Below the pieces are notes generated by a model that saw nothing but the letters and a program-made list of their open reading frames with translations, searched no databases and was not told where the DNA came from. A program made the translations under genes and the position numbers. From Membranipora membranacea (lineage: Eukaryota > Bryozoa > Gymnolaemata > Cheilostomatida > Membraniporidae), in NCBI GenBank assembly GCA_914767715.1, contig OU612065.1:7688001-7752000 (forward strand): a stretch of 64,000 nucleotides of DNA. Direction: 5' to 3'. Positions 10,910-24,175 of the stretch are shown in pieces. Positions within the stretch are counted from its first letter, which is position 1, and each line of letters begins with the position of its first letter.

Positions 10910-12000
10910 CGATGAGAACCTACTATTTGGCAGCCGTCGGTTGCCCAACGGACAAATAGGCTTCCGGTTGATTTTAACGCTACCGGACATAAAATTCATG
11001 GGACAGGATTGGCTTGTAACAGATGCAAATGCACTTTAGACAGAGATGGGTTTTGTTACGTTGGAGTTTACTGTGATAGAAACCCCATCAGGACGCCTAT
11101 TTGGTGTCCAACGGTTGCCAAATAGCCATCCGGATGGGTCTGTTTTACAAATGACATCTGCCATGAAGCCATCTGGTTGCAAAATTTGCAACAGGATTGG
11201 TTTGTGACTGCCGAGCTTTGAAATTGATATAATGTGAAATGGATATTTGTCATGAGTGGATGGACCTTTAACGTAAAGATTTGTGGTGGACCGGCCACAT
11301 TTTTCGCATTACAACTGCAACAAACCCATCCAGACAGGCTTGGAATAGTAATGTTTGCTAAATTAACTCCATCCGGGTGGGTTTTGTTTGAGCAGTAATA
11401 TTTGCTGTAACCATTCTTCCAGATGAGCCAAATGTGTCCGGTAAATGGTCATCAGCAACATATCTCCATAAAAGGGCCATCCGCTTATGACAAATACCCA
11501 TGCGGCAATGCTAACTGGCCATCCAATTCACCTTGTATCAATCCCGAAGTGTGACTGTAACAAACCCATCTGAATGGCCATATGGCAACTGATGGTTGCC
11601 AACTACTCATCCATATGGGCTTGGAGCAGTAACAAACTCATCTGCATAGGCTGAGGATATACCAGAGATGTGTGGCGGATGGCCATTTACAGAAAACATT
11701 TTTAGTACAACAGCTTGTAGCAGTAATACTTTCTGTAACAAACCCATTTGTATGGGCTTGGAGCAGAAATTTTTGGTGTAACAAACCCAACCAAATGGGC
11801 TTGGAGCATTAATATTTGCTGTTACAGCCCTATTCAGATGGGGTTGTCGCCCCGATGATGAGTGACTACAATCCATCCTCCTCTGCTACATACCAATCCA
11901 CCTTTGTCAAATACGTACCTGGATGCCTTTTATGTAACCGGATGTCTATTTGACAACTAACAGATGTCGATGCCAGGCAGACATCTAGCGGCTGCCAAAT
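10910..12000. repeat. Degenerate minisatellite field with CCAT-N-ATGG cores
   Basis: The segment contains many diverged copies of a unit built from TAACAAACCCATC, a short spacer, ATGGGCTTGGAGCAG and TAATATTTGCTG. Examples lie near 11318, 11558, 11618, 11740, 11776 and 11816. Variants with TTGCCAAATAGCCATCCGG occur earlier. The CCATCNNNATGG core of each unit is itself a small inverted repeat. Unit length is irregular, roughly 50-80 bases. No coding potential is apparent. Confidence 0.65.
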
Positions 12001-12299
12001 AGCAGAAACAGAGAGAAAGCATTTCTCTTTGCCGACATGCCTATATATAGGCCTGAAGTTACCACTGAACTCAATTAAGCATACCATACTTACTTGATAC
12101 TTGTAGAGTAATCGTTTCTTCATCTGAAGTTTCCAGTATTTTTTCAGGCTCGTCTATCGGTAATCAGCCCGTGTCATAGATCGTATAACCAGATTTTCAC
12201 CATTTGCTGTAACCTTAACCTGCCACAGGAGGATCTACAAGTATCAAAGAGTGATAAAAAAGATCATTTCACAATTTAGCGGGGGAGACAAAGAATCTC

Positions 12300-13330
12300 T
12301 TTTTGTGGAGGTCAGTGCTGCAGTGAGGTATTAGGTACTGTGGGTTGTGCCTTCTAGAACTGCCAGGATGTGGGTGAAGTTGATGTAATCTCCCATGTCA
12401 GTCTCTACTTTACCAAAGTGGATGGCTCGGAAGAGTACAATTCTTCGCCATTCTGGTACTTAGGTTTTTCCATTCTAGTTGTTCTATCAGCTGCGAGGTG
12501 CTAGTTGTGTGGTCTGACTGCGGAACATTGTAAACACATGCGCACGGCCTTGCGTTACACAGCTTCGAGCTTTGTTGCTTGTGCTTGCGTCAGGCTACCA
12601 TCCCATATTGATGATGTGTATTCTAGAATGGGCCTGACGAGTATGGGGTAAGCTTTTGCTCTGAGATGTTTTAGAAAGTATGGTATTGTGTGCTCTTCTT
12701 ATGAACCCTCACCTTATGCTGGCTGCTTTGTTGGTAATATAGTTGAAGTTTTCGTTCCATCTAAGAGAGCTCTCCAGCCTTAATCCTAGGTTTTTTACAC
12801 CCTTTGTCTTAGGGATGTCTGTTTCATTATGTATGTGGTTGTTGTTGGCTCCTTTAGTTCTTTTTGGGTAAATTTAACATGTTCGCATTTGAGAGGATTG
12901 AACTCCATCTTCCAACTACTCTCCCATACTTGGAGGGCATCTAGATCTTTTTGGAGCTGGAAAAAGTTTTCACCGGTCGAACAGATGACGTATCGTCTGC
13001 GAACATGCGGGTTTCGGATATGACTGAGTCAGCTAGGTCGTTTATGTAGACCAGGAACAGGATTGGGCCAATTACTGAACCCTGAGATGACCTTGGCGTG
13101 GGCTATAACTATGGCCATCAACTGTAACTACTTGGGATTGACCTTCTAGTAGACTCTGTACCTAGAAAGTAGCTTGAGGGGTAACTCCGATATAAGCGAG
13201 TTTCTGAAGAAGTTATTGTGGTCAACTTGGTCGAAAGCTTTACTGAAGTCTAGGAAACCGGCATCCGCTTCCTCTCCTTTGTCAAACTGTTGTGAAATGT
13301 CGCAAATCTGTTCTGTCAGCTGGCTCTCAT
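12300..13330 (-). mobile_element. Degraded CR1/L2-like LINE reverse transcriptase
   Basis: Reading the minus strand from about 13300 down gives AGFLDFSKAFDQVDHNNFF (RT palm), then KMEFNPLKCEHVKFT, ILEYTSSIWDG and the C-terminal region with LEAV. The order and spacing match the RT-to-C-terminus part of a CR1/L2-type ORF2. The GVPQG and YADD boxes are lost or destroyed, and many stops and frameshifts are present. The endonuclease part is absent, as is usual for 5'-truncated LINE insertions. Confidence 0.75.
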
Positions 13331-13631
13331 AGCTTCTGTATCTTCTGAAACCATGTTGGCGCTTGCTTATTTACCTGCGTATTTACCTGCGTCTTCTTCT
13401 TCTCAAGCTCCAGCTGTGACTTTAGAAACTTCTGCTCAAAATCGGTTTAACTTTTCCGGGTCATTAACATGTGCTTAATTTGTTGCTTTAATCGAGGAAT
13501 TTTGGAATTTGACTGGCCGCAATGACAATGCAAAAACAACAAATTAAGGCAAGCGCCAGAAAATACAGAAGCTATGAAAGCAGGCCCGACAGTCAATGTC
13601 ATATAGTTCCTTAAGTTAGGGTTTGCATCAC

Positions 13632-13726
13632 AGGCCTTCTATAGTTGGTGCAAGTCCAGTGGTAGAGTGCCCCAGTAGGCCACTGGGGCACTCGACCACT
13701 GGACTTGCACCAACTACAGAAGGTCT
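13632..13726. repeat. Perfect-type hairpin, about 42-bp arms
   Basis: The left arm (AGGCCTTCTATAGTTGGTGC and onward to the GAGTGCCCCAGT segment) is mirrored by ACTGGGGCACTCGACCACTG through AGAAGGTCT, with only a few bases at the centre. It is a short foldback repeat of unknown family. Confidence 0.8.
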
Positions 13727-14094
13727 GTGGTTTGCATGTCATCAGCAATGATGTCCTATCAAGGAGTACTCCTATCAAGGAGTTCTCCTTGGTCCTATGC
13801 AATAGTGTACATTCAAACAGGTTTAAATTGATTCAAATCACTTACTCATTGTTCCAATGCACTTAAATAGTCCATCATTAGATAATGTAAGAGTTAAAGT
13901 CAGTACATGGACTGGTGACTCAGTGGGGAATATCTTCACAGTCTATAGATTCAGATGTGGAGTTCAGTCACTCCTTGGTTTAGTGGTCTGTAATGGGCAA
14001 GAAGGTCTGGTCCTATTGATTTATTTAGTCCTTGATAATGGGCTAAACTAACATGGAGCAGTTTGTATGGATAAATAAGGATCGATACAGTGGT

Positions 14095-14190
14095 CTAAAA
14101 AACAGCGGACTATAGACCCATTTCAAGCGGACCATAGACCAGCGGAACACCGGCGAAGCGGAACATAGAACGCACCCGATTCGAAATACC
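14095..14190 (+). repeat. Degenerate minisatellite with GGAACATAGACC-like units, copy 2
   Basis: Units of AGCGGACTATAGACCCA, AGCGGACCATAGACC and AGCGGAACATAGAACGC are repeated. The segment is the inverted counterpart of 4151-4222. Confidence 0.65.
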
Positions 14191-14263
14191 ACCATGCCGC
14201 AAGGGTAACCACATATATAGTTTGAGACGGGAGTTTTGAGGCCCGTTGTCAAATGTTTAGAAT

Positions 14264-14373
14264 CACAGGTTATTTCTTGGTGTCCTGGTTATAGGAAATT
14301 TTAGACAAGAAATAAATTCACAGGTTATTTCTTGGTGTCCTGGTTATAGGAAATTTTAGACAAGAAATAAATT
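14264..14373 (+). repeat. Perfect 55-bp tandem duplication (two units)
   Basis: The unit starting CACAGGTTATTTCTTGGTGT occupies 14264-14318 and is repeated without a visible difference at 14319-14373. The identity implies a very recent local duplication. Confidence 0.9.
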
Positions 14374-15566
14374 CACTTTGGTAGATTTTCCCTTTCTTCT
14401 GGTAACTTTTTCTGTTGCATATTACAAGATTATACAGTCTCTGATTGAAGAGACCATTACCAATGTGTAGCTGCTAACCAATATTCTTCATGATCTAACT
14501 TTCTATACAGGTAAGCCCAACAAAGGTAAAATAGTGGTGAGATTGGGCCCCTTGGGCTTGTTGTAGGCTTAAGACAAGTTTGCAAGCACTCCTCCTTGCT
14601 GTGACTACTAATTATGCATTGCATGGTCACTGGTTGAGTGATGCTGTTGAACAGAAAAAAGTTTTTGTATGTTAAATCACTAGAGCATGTGTGTAATGAT
14701 CAGTAGTCTCAGTGTAGTGAAATAACATGGTTAGTAATGAATGTGTATCTTCAAGATCAAACCTGTAGTTAGTGTAGGCTTCACCACATCATGCTTCAGC
14801 TTCTAGTAAGCCTATATGTATATAGACTTAGAATGAGGGGGAGTACTTGTCCTTGACTAATACTAGAGTTGTTTGGTGACCTTGATGATATAACACTATT
14901 ACAATAAGCAACGTAATAAGATTTGAGAAGGACTGTAGTATAGGGATCTCTTAATTTTCGCATTGTATGCACTTGACTCAGATAAGGATCAGAAGTGAAT
15001 TCATGGCCCATTACACTTACAGGTCAACTGTGGCAGTTAAGTTAATGATTCCTAGGCGTTGTGAAGACTGTCGCTGATGTTTAGGCAGTTTGATAATAGT
15101 CAATCTTTTTGTGCTTAATAGTTGATTGACACTGAGTGATTAAATCCTGTAATTTGGTTGTCAGTTGGGAAGCTTCGAGTTGGCGAATCCACAACACAGT
15201 GTTTCCTGACTCTATTATAATTAGTTTCTCTGACAGAATAAACTGTCAAGTTGCAACTTGCTATGGGTCTTCTCTACATCACCTTCATGTTTGTAGGCCA
15301 AATAACTGTGAGCCAAAGCGGGTCTATTAATGCAGGTAGACTCCAATTAAAAAGTAACTATGCATATCCAAAGCATGTTTTTCCTTTTAGGTGTTAGCTG
15401 AAAAAAAGTTATTCGGAAGAGGGACTCCGAGGCACACAGCTACGTCAATAGAGGAGACGTTGATAAAGTTTCCATGTTGCTGTACTAGTTTGGATAACTA
15501 TTGGAGACAATACTGCGTCTATTTTGTACTCACAATTAATTAAATATTTGCGATAAAGTTCGAACC
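14374..15566. other. Upstream region of the IKK gene
   Basis: No repeat or ORF of note. The last few hundred bases should hold the promoter and 5' UTR of the IKK gene, but I see no clear TATA box or kB-like site that I would defend. Confidence 0.4.
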
Positions 15567-18500
15567 ATGTCAGAGAGCGCCATGGAGGTTGAGGAGGGGG
15601 AATGGGTCAAAGAATGCAAGCTTGGCCAAGGAGGATTCGGACAAGTTTATTTATACAAAAACAAGGTGAGTGAAATGTTCGATGTTTACTTGTCCTTATA
15701 ACTGTAATACTAGCTCAGTGTAATCAGACACTGTGACTGCTCACCCTTATGTTGTTTCCGTTACATACAAACTTGCAACAGTTACAAGACATAGATTATG
15801 TGTGCGCACCATGATCAACTACGACATCTTCAGTCACCAAACGTCTCGATCACTGACATAATGATCAGATGAACACGTTTTTTTCTATGATGATATCATT
15901 ATTCTTATATAAATGGTCATATGAAACAGGGTACCGGGTATTTTGGATGATCCAATTTTTTTCTTGTCGGTCCATCGATTTGAGTTTTCAGAGAAAAAGA
16001 GAAAGTTAAGCACCTTGTTCTATGTCCTCAAACATATTATGTTTAATATCATCCAGACTACAGGAAAACAAATAGCGGTGAAGAAATGTGGCACGAACAA
16101 TGAACTCACACCTAGACTTTTGGAGAAATGGAATGATGAAGTGGAGATCATGTCGCGCATCAACCATGAAAACATAGTGAAGGCCTTACCTACACCAGCA
16201 CAGATGGCTCCTAAGCCGAATGAGCCAGTTGCACTGGTTATGGAATACTGTATAGGAGGTGATTTACGAAATGTAAGTGAATGCTCTGGATCTAGCCTTT
16301 AGACAATTTAAGTATTTTTATGTCCTTGAGCACTGGCCTGACTGTCTCGCAGCTTTGATTCCAAGGACTAAGTATAAACTGGTGTTATTTTCAATACACA
16401 AGGCTGGTTGTCTGTCTCACATTTGGCAACTGGCATGACATTAACCCTATCTCATAAAAATAACAATATTATTTATATGTTTGTGCCGTACCCAGTTTCT
16501 ATGTGATCAGGATAAAAAAAATGGAGATTAACTGTGTTGGCACAGTCCTGTATCGCTTGTATTACTCTCTTCTACAAAATTGAAAAACCCTCAACCAGTC
16601 CCCCCCTCTGCGCTCATACATCAATATATTTCTGCACTTTTGACCCACCACAAAAAGTATGACAACAGTTGACTGTCTTGTATTGGTGGTATAGGCATCA
16701 TGTGAAATTCAATCACTGATATAGTGCTGGTTTTCTAAATGTATGAATCATAACTGGATTAGGCTGGTGATAAGAATGTATGGATATGAGACTTTAAACT
16801 GAACAGTATCCTAACTTGATAAAATAAGACTCTGTTTTGATGAATTTCTTATAATGCATCTGGGTGATATATTGGAAAATAATTCCTGTGATCTAGTTGC
16901 ATTGAATATGAACCATCGTGTCAAGCTAGATAACATGAATGATTCAAACCAATGTTTATCATGACAAAAAAGAGTGCTTCAAAAAACCAAAAGTCAAGCA
17001 GAGGTGATTCACTGTCAAGTTCTAAAGCCATGTTATAAATCATTTACATTCCCCACGGTGAGAACATGTACAAAGTATACTGATCATCCTATCACTGCTG
17101 AGCTTGGTAGTATAGAATTCCTGTAGATTCTGTTAAATTTTACCTTGTAGCTACTGACCAGAGCACCATGTGGTATGAAGGAATCTTCGTTGCGATGGCT
17201 GGTCAACAATATCTCAAAAGGTGTTGAGCATCTTCACTCAATGAAAATAACACACAGAGATCTCAAACCAGAGAATATTGTCATATCGCGGAAAGGTCCA
17301 CACGAGCGAGATGTGAGTTTGAGACATAACCTTAAGATTAGCCTGTGTTGACAAGCTTTGTTCGGTGGGGGTGGATGGGTGTTCAACCCACCCCCACCGA
17401 ACAAAGCTCGTCAAAACAGGCTACCATAACATCTGATTGAATGCTTGATGAAGACTCTGCGCCTTAAGTGATGGAGCAGGAAGGGTTTATAATTGAAACA
17501 ATCAAATCCAAATGTTCTTGAAAAGGGAACATTCTATATTCTGTATACCATTGATAATAATCAAACTAAACTTTAAGTCTTGTTTAAGTTCTCGACTTCC
17601 CCATTGTAGCTTACATTAGCACACATGACTATTGTCCATTGATTGGTTACATTTGCCATTTTATTTTCTTTCACAGACAGTATACAAAATAATAGACTTG
17701 GGATACGCCAAAGAACTTTATGACAGCAGCTTGCTGTATTCGTTTGTGGGAACAATGCAATACCTGGTGAGTTGGTCGCTAAGTCGCTGTCTATGGTGCT
17801 TACCTGGTGTTGTTTTGTGTTTTATCTCCCCCTCGTGGGAATAATGTCCAATCATCCTATCTTCATTGTACAGCTTTTTATTTCAACTATTTTAAAAAAC
17901 AATGAATGTAATTCAATTTTCACTTATCTCAACCTATGTCACTATAACACAACAAGCTGTATAAGATGAAGTTAAATTGTCATAAATCAGCTAGTCATAC
18001 TATGTTGTTGTGCCTTCTGGCATTCTCTATGAAGGTATAACATGTGTGTTTGTGTAGGTTTCACGCTTAATTTGAGCCGAAGGGGAATCCCCGAATTGAT
18101 CGGTTTGTTTGTTTTATTATCTTGAGATAACATTTGCCATTAATGATTTATATATAGGTTTATTATCTTTTATTTCAGGCGCCAGAGTTGATGTCAAGAA
18201 ATGGTTACACACGAACTGTGGACTTTTGGTCATTTGGAGTCGTGCTATTTGAATGCATTACAGGCCTTCGGCCATTTTTACCCAGCGAGGTGCCTTTTAG
18301 ATGGTGAGCATTTTCTACACCCTGTCACAAACATTTTTGTGCCATAAACATACAAATAAAGAGTGTTTTTATGTTAATGAGCTCTCCAAACATCTTCATG
18401 GTGCCTGATCAGTTGATTTATATATCAACTCTTATGACAGGCACCAGAACTGTAGACGTTTGGTCTTCTGTAGTTGTGATCAATCTGTGACTTGTAAACA

Positions 18501-21500
18501 AATAAATCACATGAAAAATGTTCTCCCCTTCTTTTTCAGACATCAGTCACTTTGTAAGATCAGTCACTTACGTGTTTCCACCGAGTGCCAACTTGGAAAC
18601 TATTTATACTACTACTACTATTTCGAAACTCATGTTACAGATTTCTCTTTGTCATTCTTTAGGTTTGCAGAAGTTCAGAAGAAGCGACCAGATGACATTT
18701 GTATCTATTATGACATTAACGGTGATATTAAAGCCACGGATAAAGTGGTTTTCCCTAACCATTTGTGCAGGTATTGCAATAATAGTTATTAATCAAGCTT
18801 ATTGCAGTTTAAAAAGTTAGTCACTGGGATATGAGAGATTTCCCTTGTTTCATGTGAAGCAACCAGTCTCACTTGATATTGGGTATGACAGGTGTCAATC
18901 TATCGCCACTCATCACTTGGTAGTAGTTTAAATTTCATTGAAAGGGCCCTGTCCATGTAAGTTCTGTTGCTTGTGATTGAACTTTTCTCCAAATGTTTTT
19001 CTGATAAAATGTATTTGTGTTTGCAGGACATCTCGTGCCTTCTTTGAGCAGTTTTTGAAGCTAATGCTCAGATGGGATCCAGACTCAAGAGGTGGGAGGT
19101 TAGACCGAGGTGTTCAAGGCAGGGACAAATGCTGGACTCTTCTTGATAACATACTAAACTCTCCGGTAAGTGTTTATTATCAACATCGTGAATAGCAGTG
19201 TTATGGGACACTGGTGTAAAATTTGATCTGCAAATCTACAATTATGCCATATCTCATTATTACTCTATGACCGTGTTATTCTAGAGTCACAAATTATGAC
19301 TTTTATCAGTCATCATCTGATCGCAATCTCTAGTTTGCTATGCAGGTCAGTTTTGAAAAACATTCCAGCCAGGGCAAATCTGTTTTGATAGAGAGGGTAG
19401 TTCTCAACTGATAACATGATAGCTCTACCATTACAGTGTTGGATAAGCTAAATGTTATTGCGACCTTGAAGAAACAGTGACATATCTCTATAGCCCAACA
19501 AGGGGTATTTATCTTGTTTGATACATGAAAACATCATAGTTGATGGATACGTCCATCTTATTGCTAGAGGATTTTGTACAAGATACAAGTTTGATAGTAC
19601 AAAATGTCTACTTAAATATAATTAAAAACCTGGGAAATCCCTACCCCCATGAAACAAGTGTGATATACATATACTCCTATATCAGTCGTTTTGTCCAGTC
19701 TGAGTCGTTGATCTGGTAATTCCATAATCATGACTAACACTTCGGAAAATCCAGAAAATCGGCTTATCCACCTTGGTATTTCCACTCACAACTTTTGCAA
19801 TCAAATTTTAGTTCCTCGAAGATAATTTTCAGGAAGTTTGCTCACCATGATGTAATCGGACAATATGCAGATTTCACTGTCCGTTGTTGACATTGAGAAT
19901 ATGCTTAGTAACATTATAATAATAATTGATTGAGCTTAGAATGTTGTTTTTCTCAACATCAATTTCATTCAGTGCAAGGCTGTGATCAATTTGTTTTGCC
20001 CAAAATAAACATTTTTTGTGGGAAATTCAATGCTTCAACTGAGTTTGTTGCTTTGAATAGTACAATTATGTACCATATTTATTGCAAAAACATGTTGATA
20101 TTGTAGCTGATATTTGTATACTGCGTGCCCATCAACAAATTACTGTCTTACCCTGTGGAGGACAAACACACCGTACAGGATGTGTTCAAGGCCCTGGAGC
20201 GGGAGACCACCATACCGATGGACGAGATGGAACTCCTGGGCCAGAATGGCCAGACATTGCCTCACACACAAAGAGCCAGAGACTTCTGTGGCGTAGTGAG
20301 TTATCATTACATGTCATATTGCGCAAAACTTAATTCGTATATAATAATGCGATAAATTCAGTCCTATTGAAATTTATGTCCATGTCTGAAATATTTTGGT
20401 TGATGATAATAAACTATCATATATTCATACAAAATAATGATCTTATTTTGCAAAAATACACAGACCAAGCCTCCTTGTCACTCGCTACACTCCCCTATTT
20501 GCTAATATTGTAGGACGAGCAGCCCAGTATTTACCTCTTTAGAAAATACAGTGAGGATGATGCCTCTATCCTCTTACCACAAGTGCCCAATGAGACGGAG
20601 CCTTTCCCTGAGCTAGTTCAGTTTATGATACATCGTGAGGACACAACTCTGATGAACGAGGTTGGCGGAAATGTAATGTGTCTCACCTACCTACACTAAT
20701 ATTTATTCCTTTACTTTTAACACGCTGACACTTTTTTGTGGCGCTGAATTATTTTCTGCCTTCCAATTTTCTGGTGTGGTCCGGATAAAGGTTCACTTGG
20801 GCCGACTATATGAGATGGCTCTTACAACTATAATATGTATAAATCTCCTTTATTGCTTTATTCAAGGCTTTCCACTTGCTCTTATAAACTTGGGTCTTGT
20901 TTTATTAGGATCTTGTGAAGTTTATGTCACAGGCGTCGTTTTACTGCGAGGAAAAGGCAAAAGAGTTTCTACGCATATATATGGCATCAAAAACCACATG
21001 GTGAGTGGATATATAGTTTTTATTTAGATTAATCAATTTCAATGGTACTTTAAACGGGCAATAACATGGAAATCAGCAGTATACATGGGATGGTACCACA
21101 GATATAAAAAACTCTCTTTTTATATCTATAGATGGTACACTGAAATGTGAAATATTGTGTTAATAGAGCTCTAAATTTCACAAGATTTTTGTTTAACTGA
21201 TTTCAGGATGAGTTTGATGAGAGAGATGGCTGAGTATGCTACAAACAGGAATAACGCCAGACAAGATTACAGTCATCTGAAAACATTGGTTGACTTCTGT
21301 GATCAAGGGTAAATAAAGCCTATATAACCTATATAGAACAGATTTTATATGGTTATCTATCCAATATCTATGACTCAGACTTACTGATAAGAGAAGCTTT
21401 TAGTTTTGTATTCATTTTATGGCCTCACTGATGGTTATTTTGGTAGAAAGTTGTTTTTGTTTTGGCACAAAGTTGCCATAATAAATAATCACATTCACCC

Positions 21501-24067
21501 AATTGTTTCAGATTTGCTCTAGATCTTGGACACTACGAAGTGCAGAGTCAGGAATCAAACGGAACCGCTAGGTTTGGTAAGTGTCCTTATGTCTTAAACT
21601 TGTAGACTGTATTACATAACCACACAAAAACATGATCTATAGAAGTTATATGTATTAGTTATTTATCTTATGAACTAAGGTACTCTCATTACCGAAACAA
21701 AATGAAGTACGCAATAATCATTTTCCAAGACTTTATTGCGTATGACATGAGTGGGCAACTCCATAGTGTACTTCAACTTCTATATTATGGGTTTATTTTG
21801 ACAGTGAGTGTGAAGACCATAGAATCATGGAATAAGATCAGAGAAGATCTCGCACAGATGAGAAGATTGGTAAGTTCTTTTTGTTAAACCTGACAAAATG
21901 GTTGAGTTGTTAGCTTATTGGCATTATAACTACGAGCCTTTAAACAATGAATATAGCAGATATTGTCCGAAGATCTCTCCATTAGTGAATCTCCTTGAGT
22001 TTTGATGCAGATAAAGTATGTTTTGATTAAATCGCTTTCAGGACGAGCAAATAAACGAGACCTACCAGCGCTATATGCAGGTGACAGAAGATATTGAGAA
22101 ACTGAAGGCTCATCCATTCACTCCCGGCAAACCTTATCCTGGTGTTGGCATACATGAATTGTGAGTAACCATTGTAGTAACTTCTATCATGATTTATTTC
22201 CATCTTGTATCACATTGTAATATGCAGTCCATACTTTCGCAGAACGTATCAATTGCGGTAGTTTTGTAATGATCTGTCTAGCGTTGAATATAGAATGACC
22301 ATGTTTTGTTTCTCATTAAATATGAGTTCGGTAGGGTGTTCCAATGTGTATCGGCGCTTCATGCGATGTAGGTTCTCATTAGTCAGGGTTGGCTATGGAG
22401 TGTCTTGGACCCAGTGACCGGGCGGTAATGATGAAGTGTTCACCGCTTAGAGGTACCCATTGTGGCTTACATTAAGTGGTAAAAAAAAAAACTTATTATT
22501 ATTATTATTATATGAATGAATTGAAATTGTGTATTTAGGTTTGTACGGAGTCAAGAGATTTACAGAGAAATAAGAAAAAGGAGCCGTGGTGAGAATAAGC
22601 AAAATATGTGTTCATAACGTCATGTTATCATGTCACGGGGTGTTCTCTGTGAGATTCAACTTACAGTAGTACAATGTAACCAAGATTCCTACCATTCTTA
22701 TACTTGATTAGAACGTGACTTAACTCATAGGGTAATGTGTAGTCTAGAATTGTCCTGAATCATGATGATGTGGTTTTCAATCAGTGTTGACTTTTTAAAG
22801 ATGAATCCAAGAAGCCAACAACCAAGGATATGCTTGCCTGTGTTTCTCAAACAAAAGCTGAGAGTGATAAACAAAGGAACGAACTACATCATTTCCTGAA
22901 GTAAGTGTGCAAACTTGATGATGCATCTCAAATTCAAAGCTCAGTATTTAAACCTTTGTCTCGCTTATGATGATAAATGTATAAAACATGAGGTAGATTT
23001 ATGATCAAAAACAGTTGGCCATGCTGACAAAAAGTTATATCCACAGACTTTATCATTATTTTCAAATCTATGAATGTATCTCACGTTGTCAGAATTCTCA
23101 GCAGCTGTGGTCTTCTTTGTTTAGGATCATGTTGAGTAAGAAGAGTAGATTGGTGATATTATCTCAGGAACTTGAGAAAATCAGAATTAAGATTGCTCAA
23201 AGTAAGGAGCAGGTCAGAATGTTTCAGCAAAAAAAACAAGAAGATATGTGGAGATTCATCAAACTTGCGGTAGGTGATGTGATATTGAAATATTTCAGTG
23301 GAATTCTTTACTAAGCGCCTCTAACTGCAATCCGCTGCCTTCAACAACAAGGCAATTGCCACAGCCCTTGAAGTCTCATGATGTTCCAATGAAAGTGGTG
23401 GGACAAAAGTGTCCTACATTCTATCACTATAAATGTATTAGTTACTTCAAGTGTCGTTAAATTGACCTAGGCGTTAGTTATTGGTCAGAAAAATCTTGTG
23501 GGACTGCAATAAAATACTATATTCGCCATTGTAGAGTGAAGCAATAGCTATGAAACTAATTGCTTATTTCTTTTAGTTATCGCATAAGCCACAATCTAAT
23601 CGTTCGGCATCTGTGACTAATGGAACAAGCCCTGCCTTACAAACTACTGTGATGATAGCTCGAGGCTCCATGGAATCATACAGAGCCGTCAATCAATTTG
23701 AGCAAATCAAGAGCAAGTATGTAATGGTCAGCCACAAAAATTTGTTAAGACATTTCATAGAAAATCTATACTTTATGAGGTGTAGAGAATAAACAATCAT
23801 AAGTTGAAGAAACATATGAACTTTTTCAAACGTGAGTCTGCAAAACCATACAACTATGTATGTGGCAATTGGCTTGTTGTTTAGGATTCATAACATTATC
23901 ATAATGAAGGCTATCATGCTTCTACTTGATCCCCTCTCTTACATGAATGGACTTTCACCTCATTTCATTTTTTTAGAGCGGACTCATTGATCAGTCAGAG
24001 TGATGAAGGTAGTGGGCCCAGTGACTCTAATCCTGATTGGTCATTCCTCGAGAACAATCAGTCGTGA
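15567..24067 (+). CDS. IKBKB-like: Inhibitor of NF-kB kinase, IKKalpha/beta type (19 exons, 751 aa)
   Basis: This is the kinase that phosphorylates IkB and so releases NF-kB. Exons: 15567-15665, 16057-16272, 17151-17312, 17677-17766, 18179-18303, 18663-18770, 19027-19165, 20107-20295, 20514-20672, 20909-21000, 21207-21308, 21512-21576, 21805-21869, 22042-22160, 22539-22588, 22801-22900, 23125-23269, 23577-23716, 23977-24067. All phases agree and the sum is 2,256 nt. The kinase domain (about 12-300) has GQGGFG, AVKK (Lys42), HRDLKPEN (Asp142), DLGYAKEL and an activation loop with Ser177 and Ser181 flanking LLY, the IKK SxxxS pattern. Residues 314-400 match the ubiquitin-like domain (YPVEDKHTVQDVFKAL). 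Residues 405-660 are a helical scaffold/dimerisation region. DWSFL at 742-746 is a NEMO-binding motif. Length matches human IKKbeta (756 aa). The start ATG directly precedes MSESAMEVEEGEW. Whether it is closer to IKKalpha or IKKbeta cannot be decided by eye. Confidence 0.96.
17339..17424. repeat. Intronic hairpin with about 38-bp arms
   Basis: TTAGCCTGTGTTGACAAGCT is mirrored by AGCTCGTCAAAACAGGCTA, and the inner arms TTCGGTGGGGGTGG and CCACCCCCACCGAA pair. It lies in intron 3 of the IKK gene. The motif TTGACAAGCTTTGTTC followed by GTGGGGGT recurs next to the zinc-finger stop codon at about 29413-29440, so this is a dispersed family. Confidence 0.8.
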
Positions 24068-24175
24068 GTCTACAGATATGATACGCTGCTGCTCACAGAT
24101 TATAATTTTGTAGATAAGATTTAATCCTGACTGTATAAGTGATTCACATGGAGCATATATATATATATATCATAA

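Noticed and set aside
11607-12123. Two minus-strand ORFs of 85-89 codons
   Set aside because: They run through the minisatellite field, and the open frames come from repeated units rather than from a protein.
15943-16302. 119-codon ORF as a complete small kinase
   Set aside because: Only 16057-16272 is coding. The first part of the ORF is intron 1 and the last part is the donor and intron 2 of the IKK gene.
22370-22511. Possible SINE ending in A-run and ATT repeats (IKK intron 14)
   Set aside because: The tail looks like a retroposon tail, but I could not find convincing box A and box B, or a second copy in the window.
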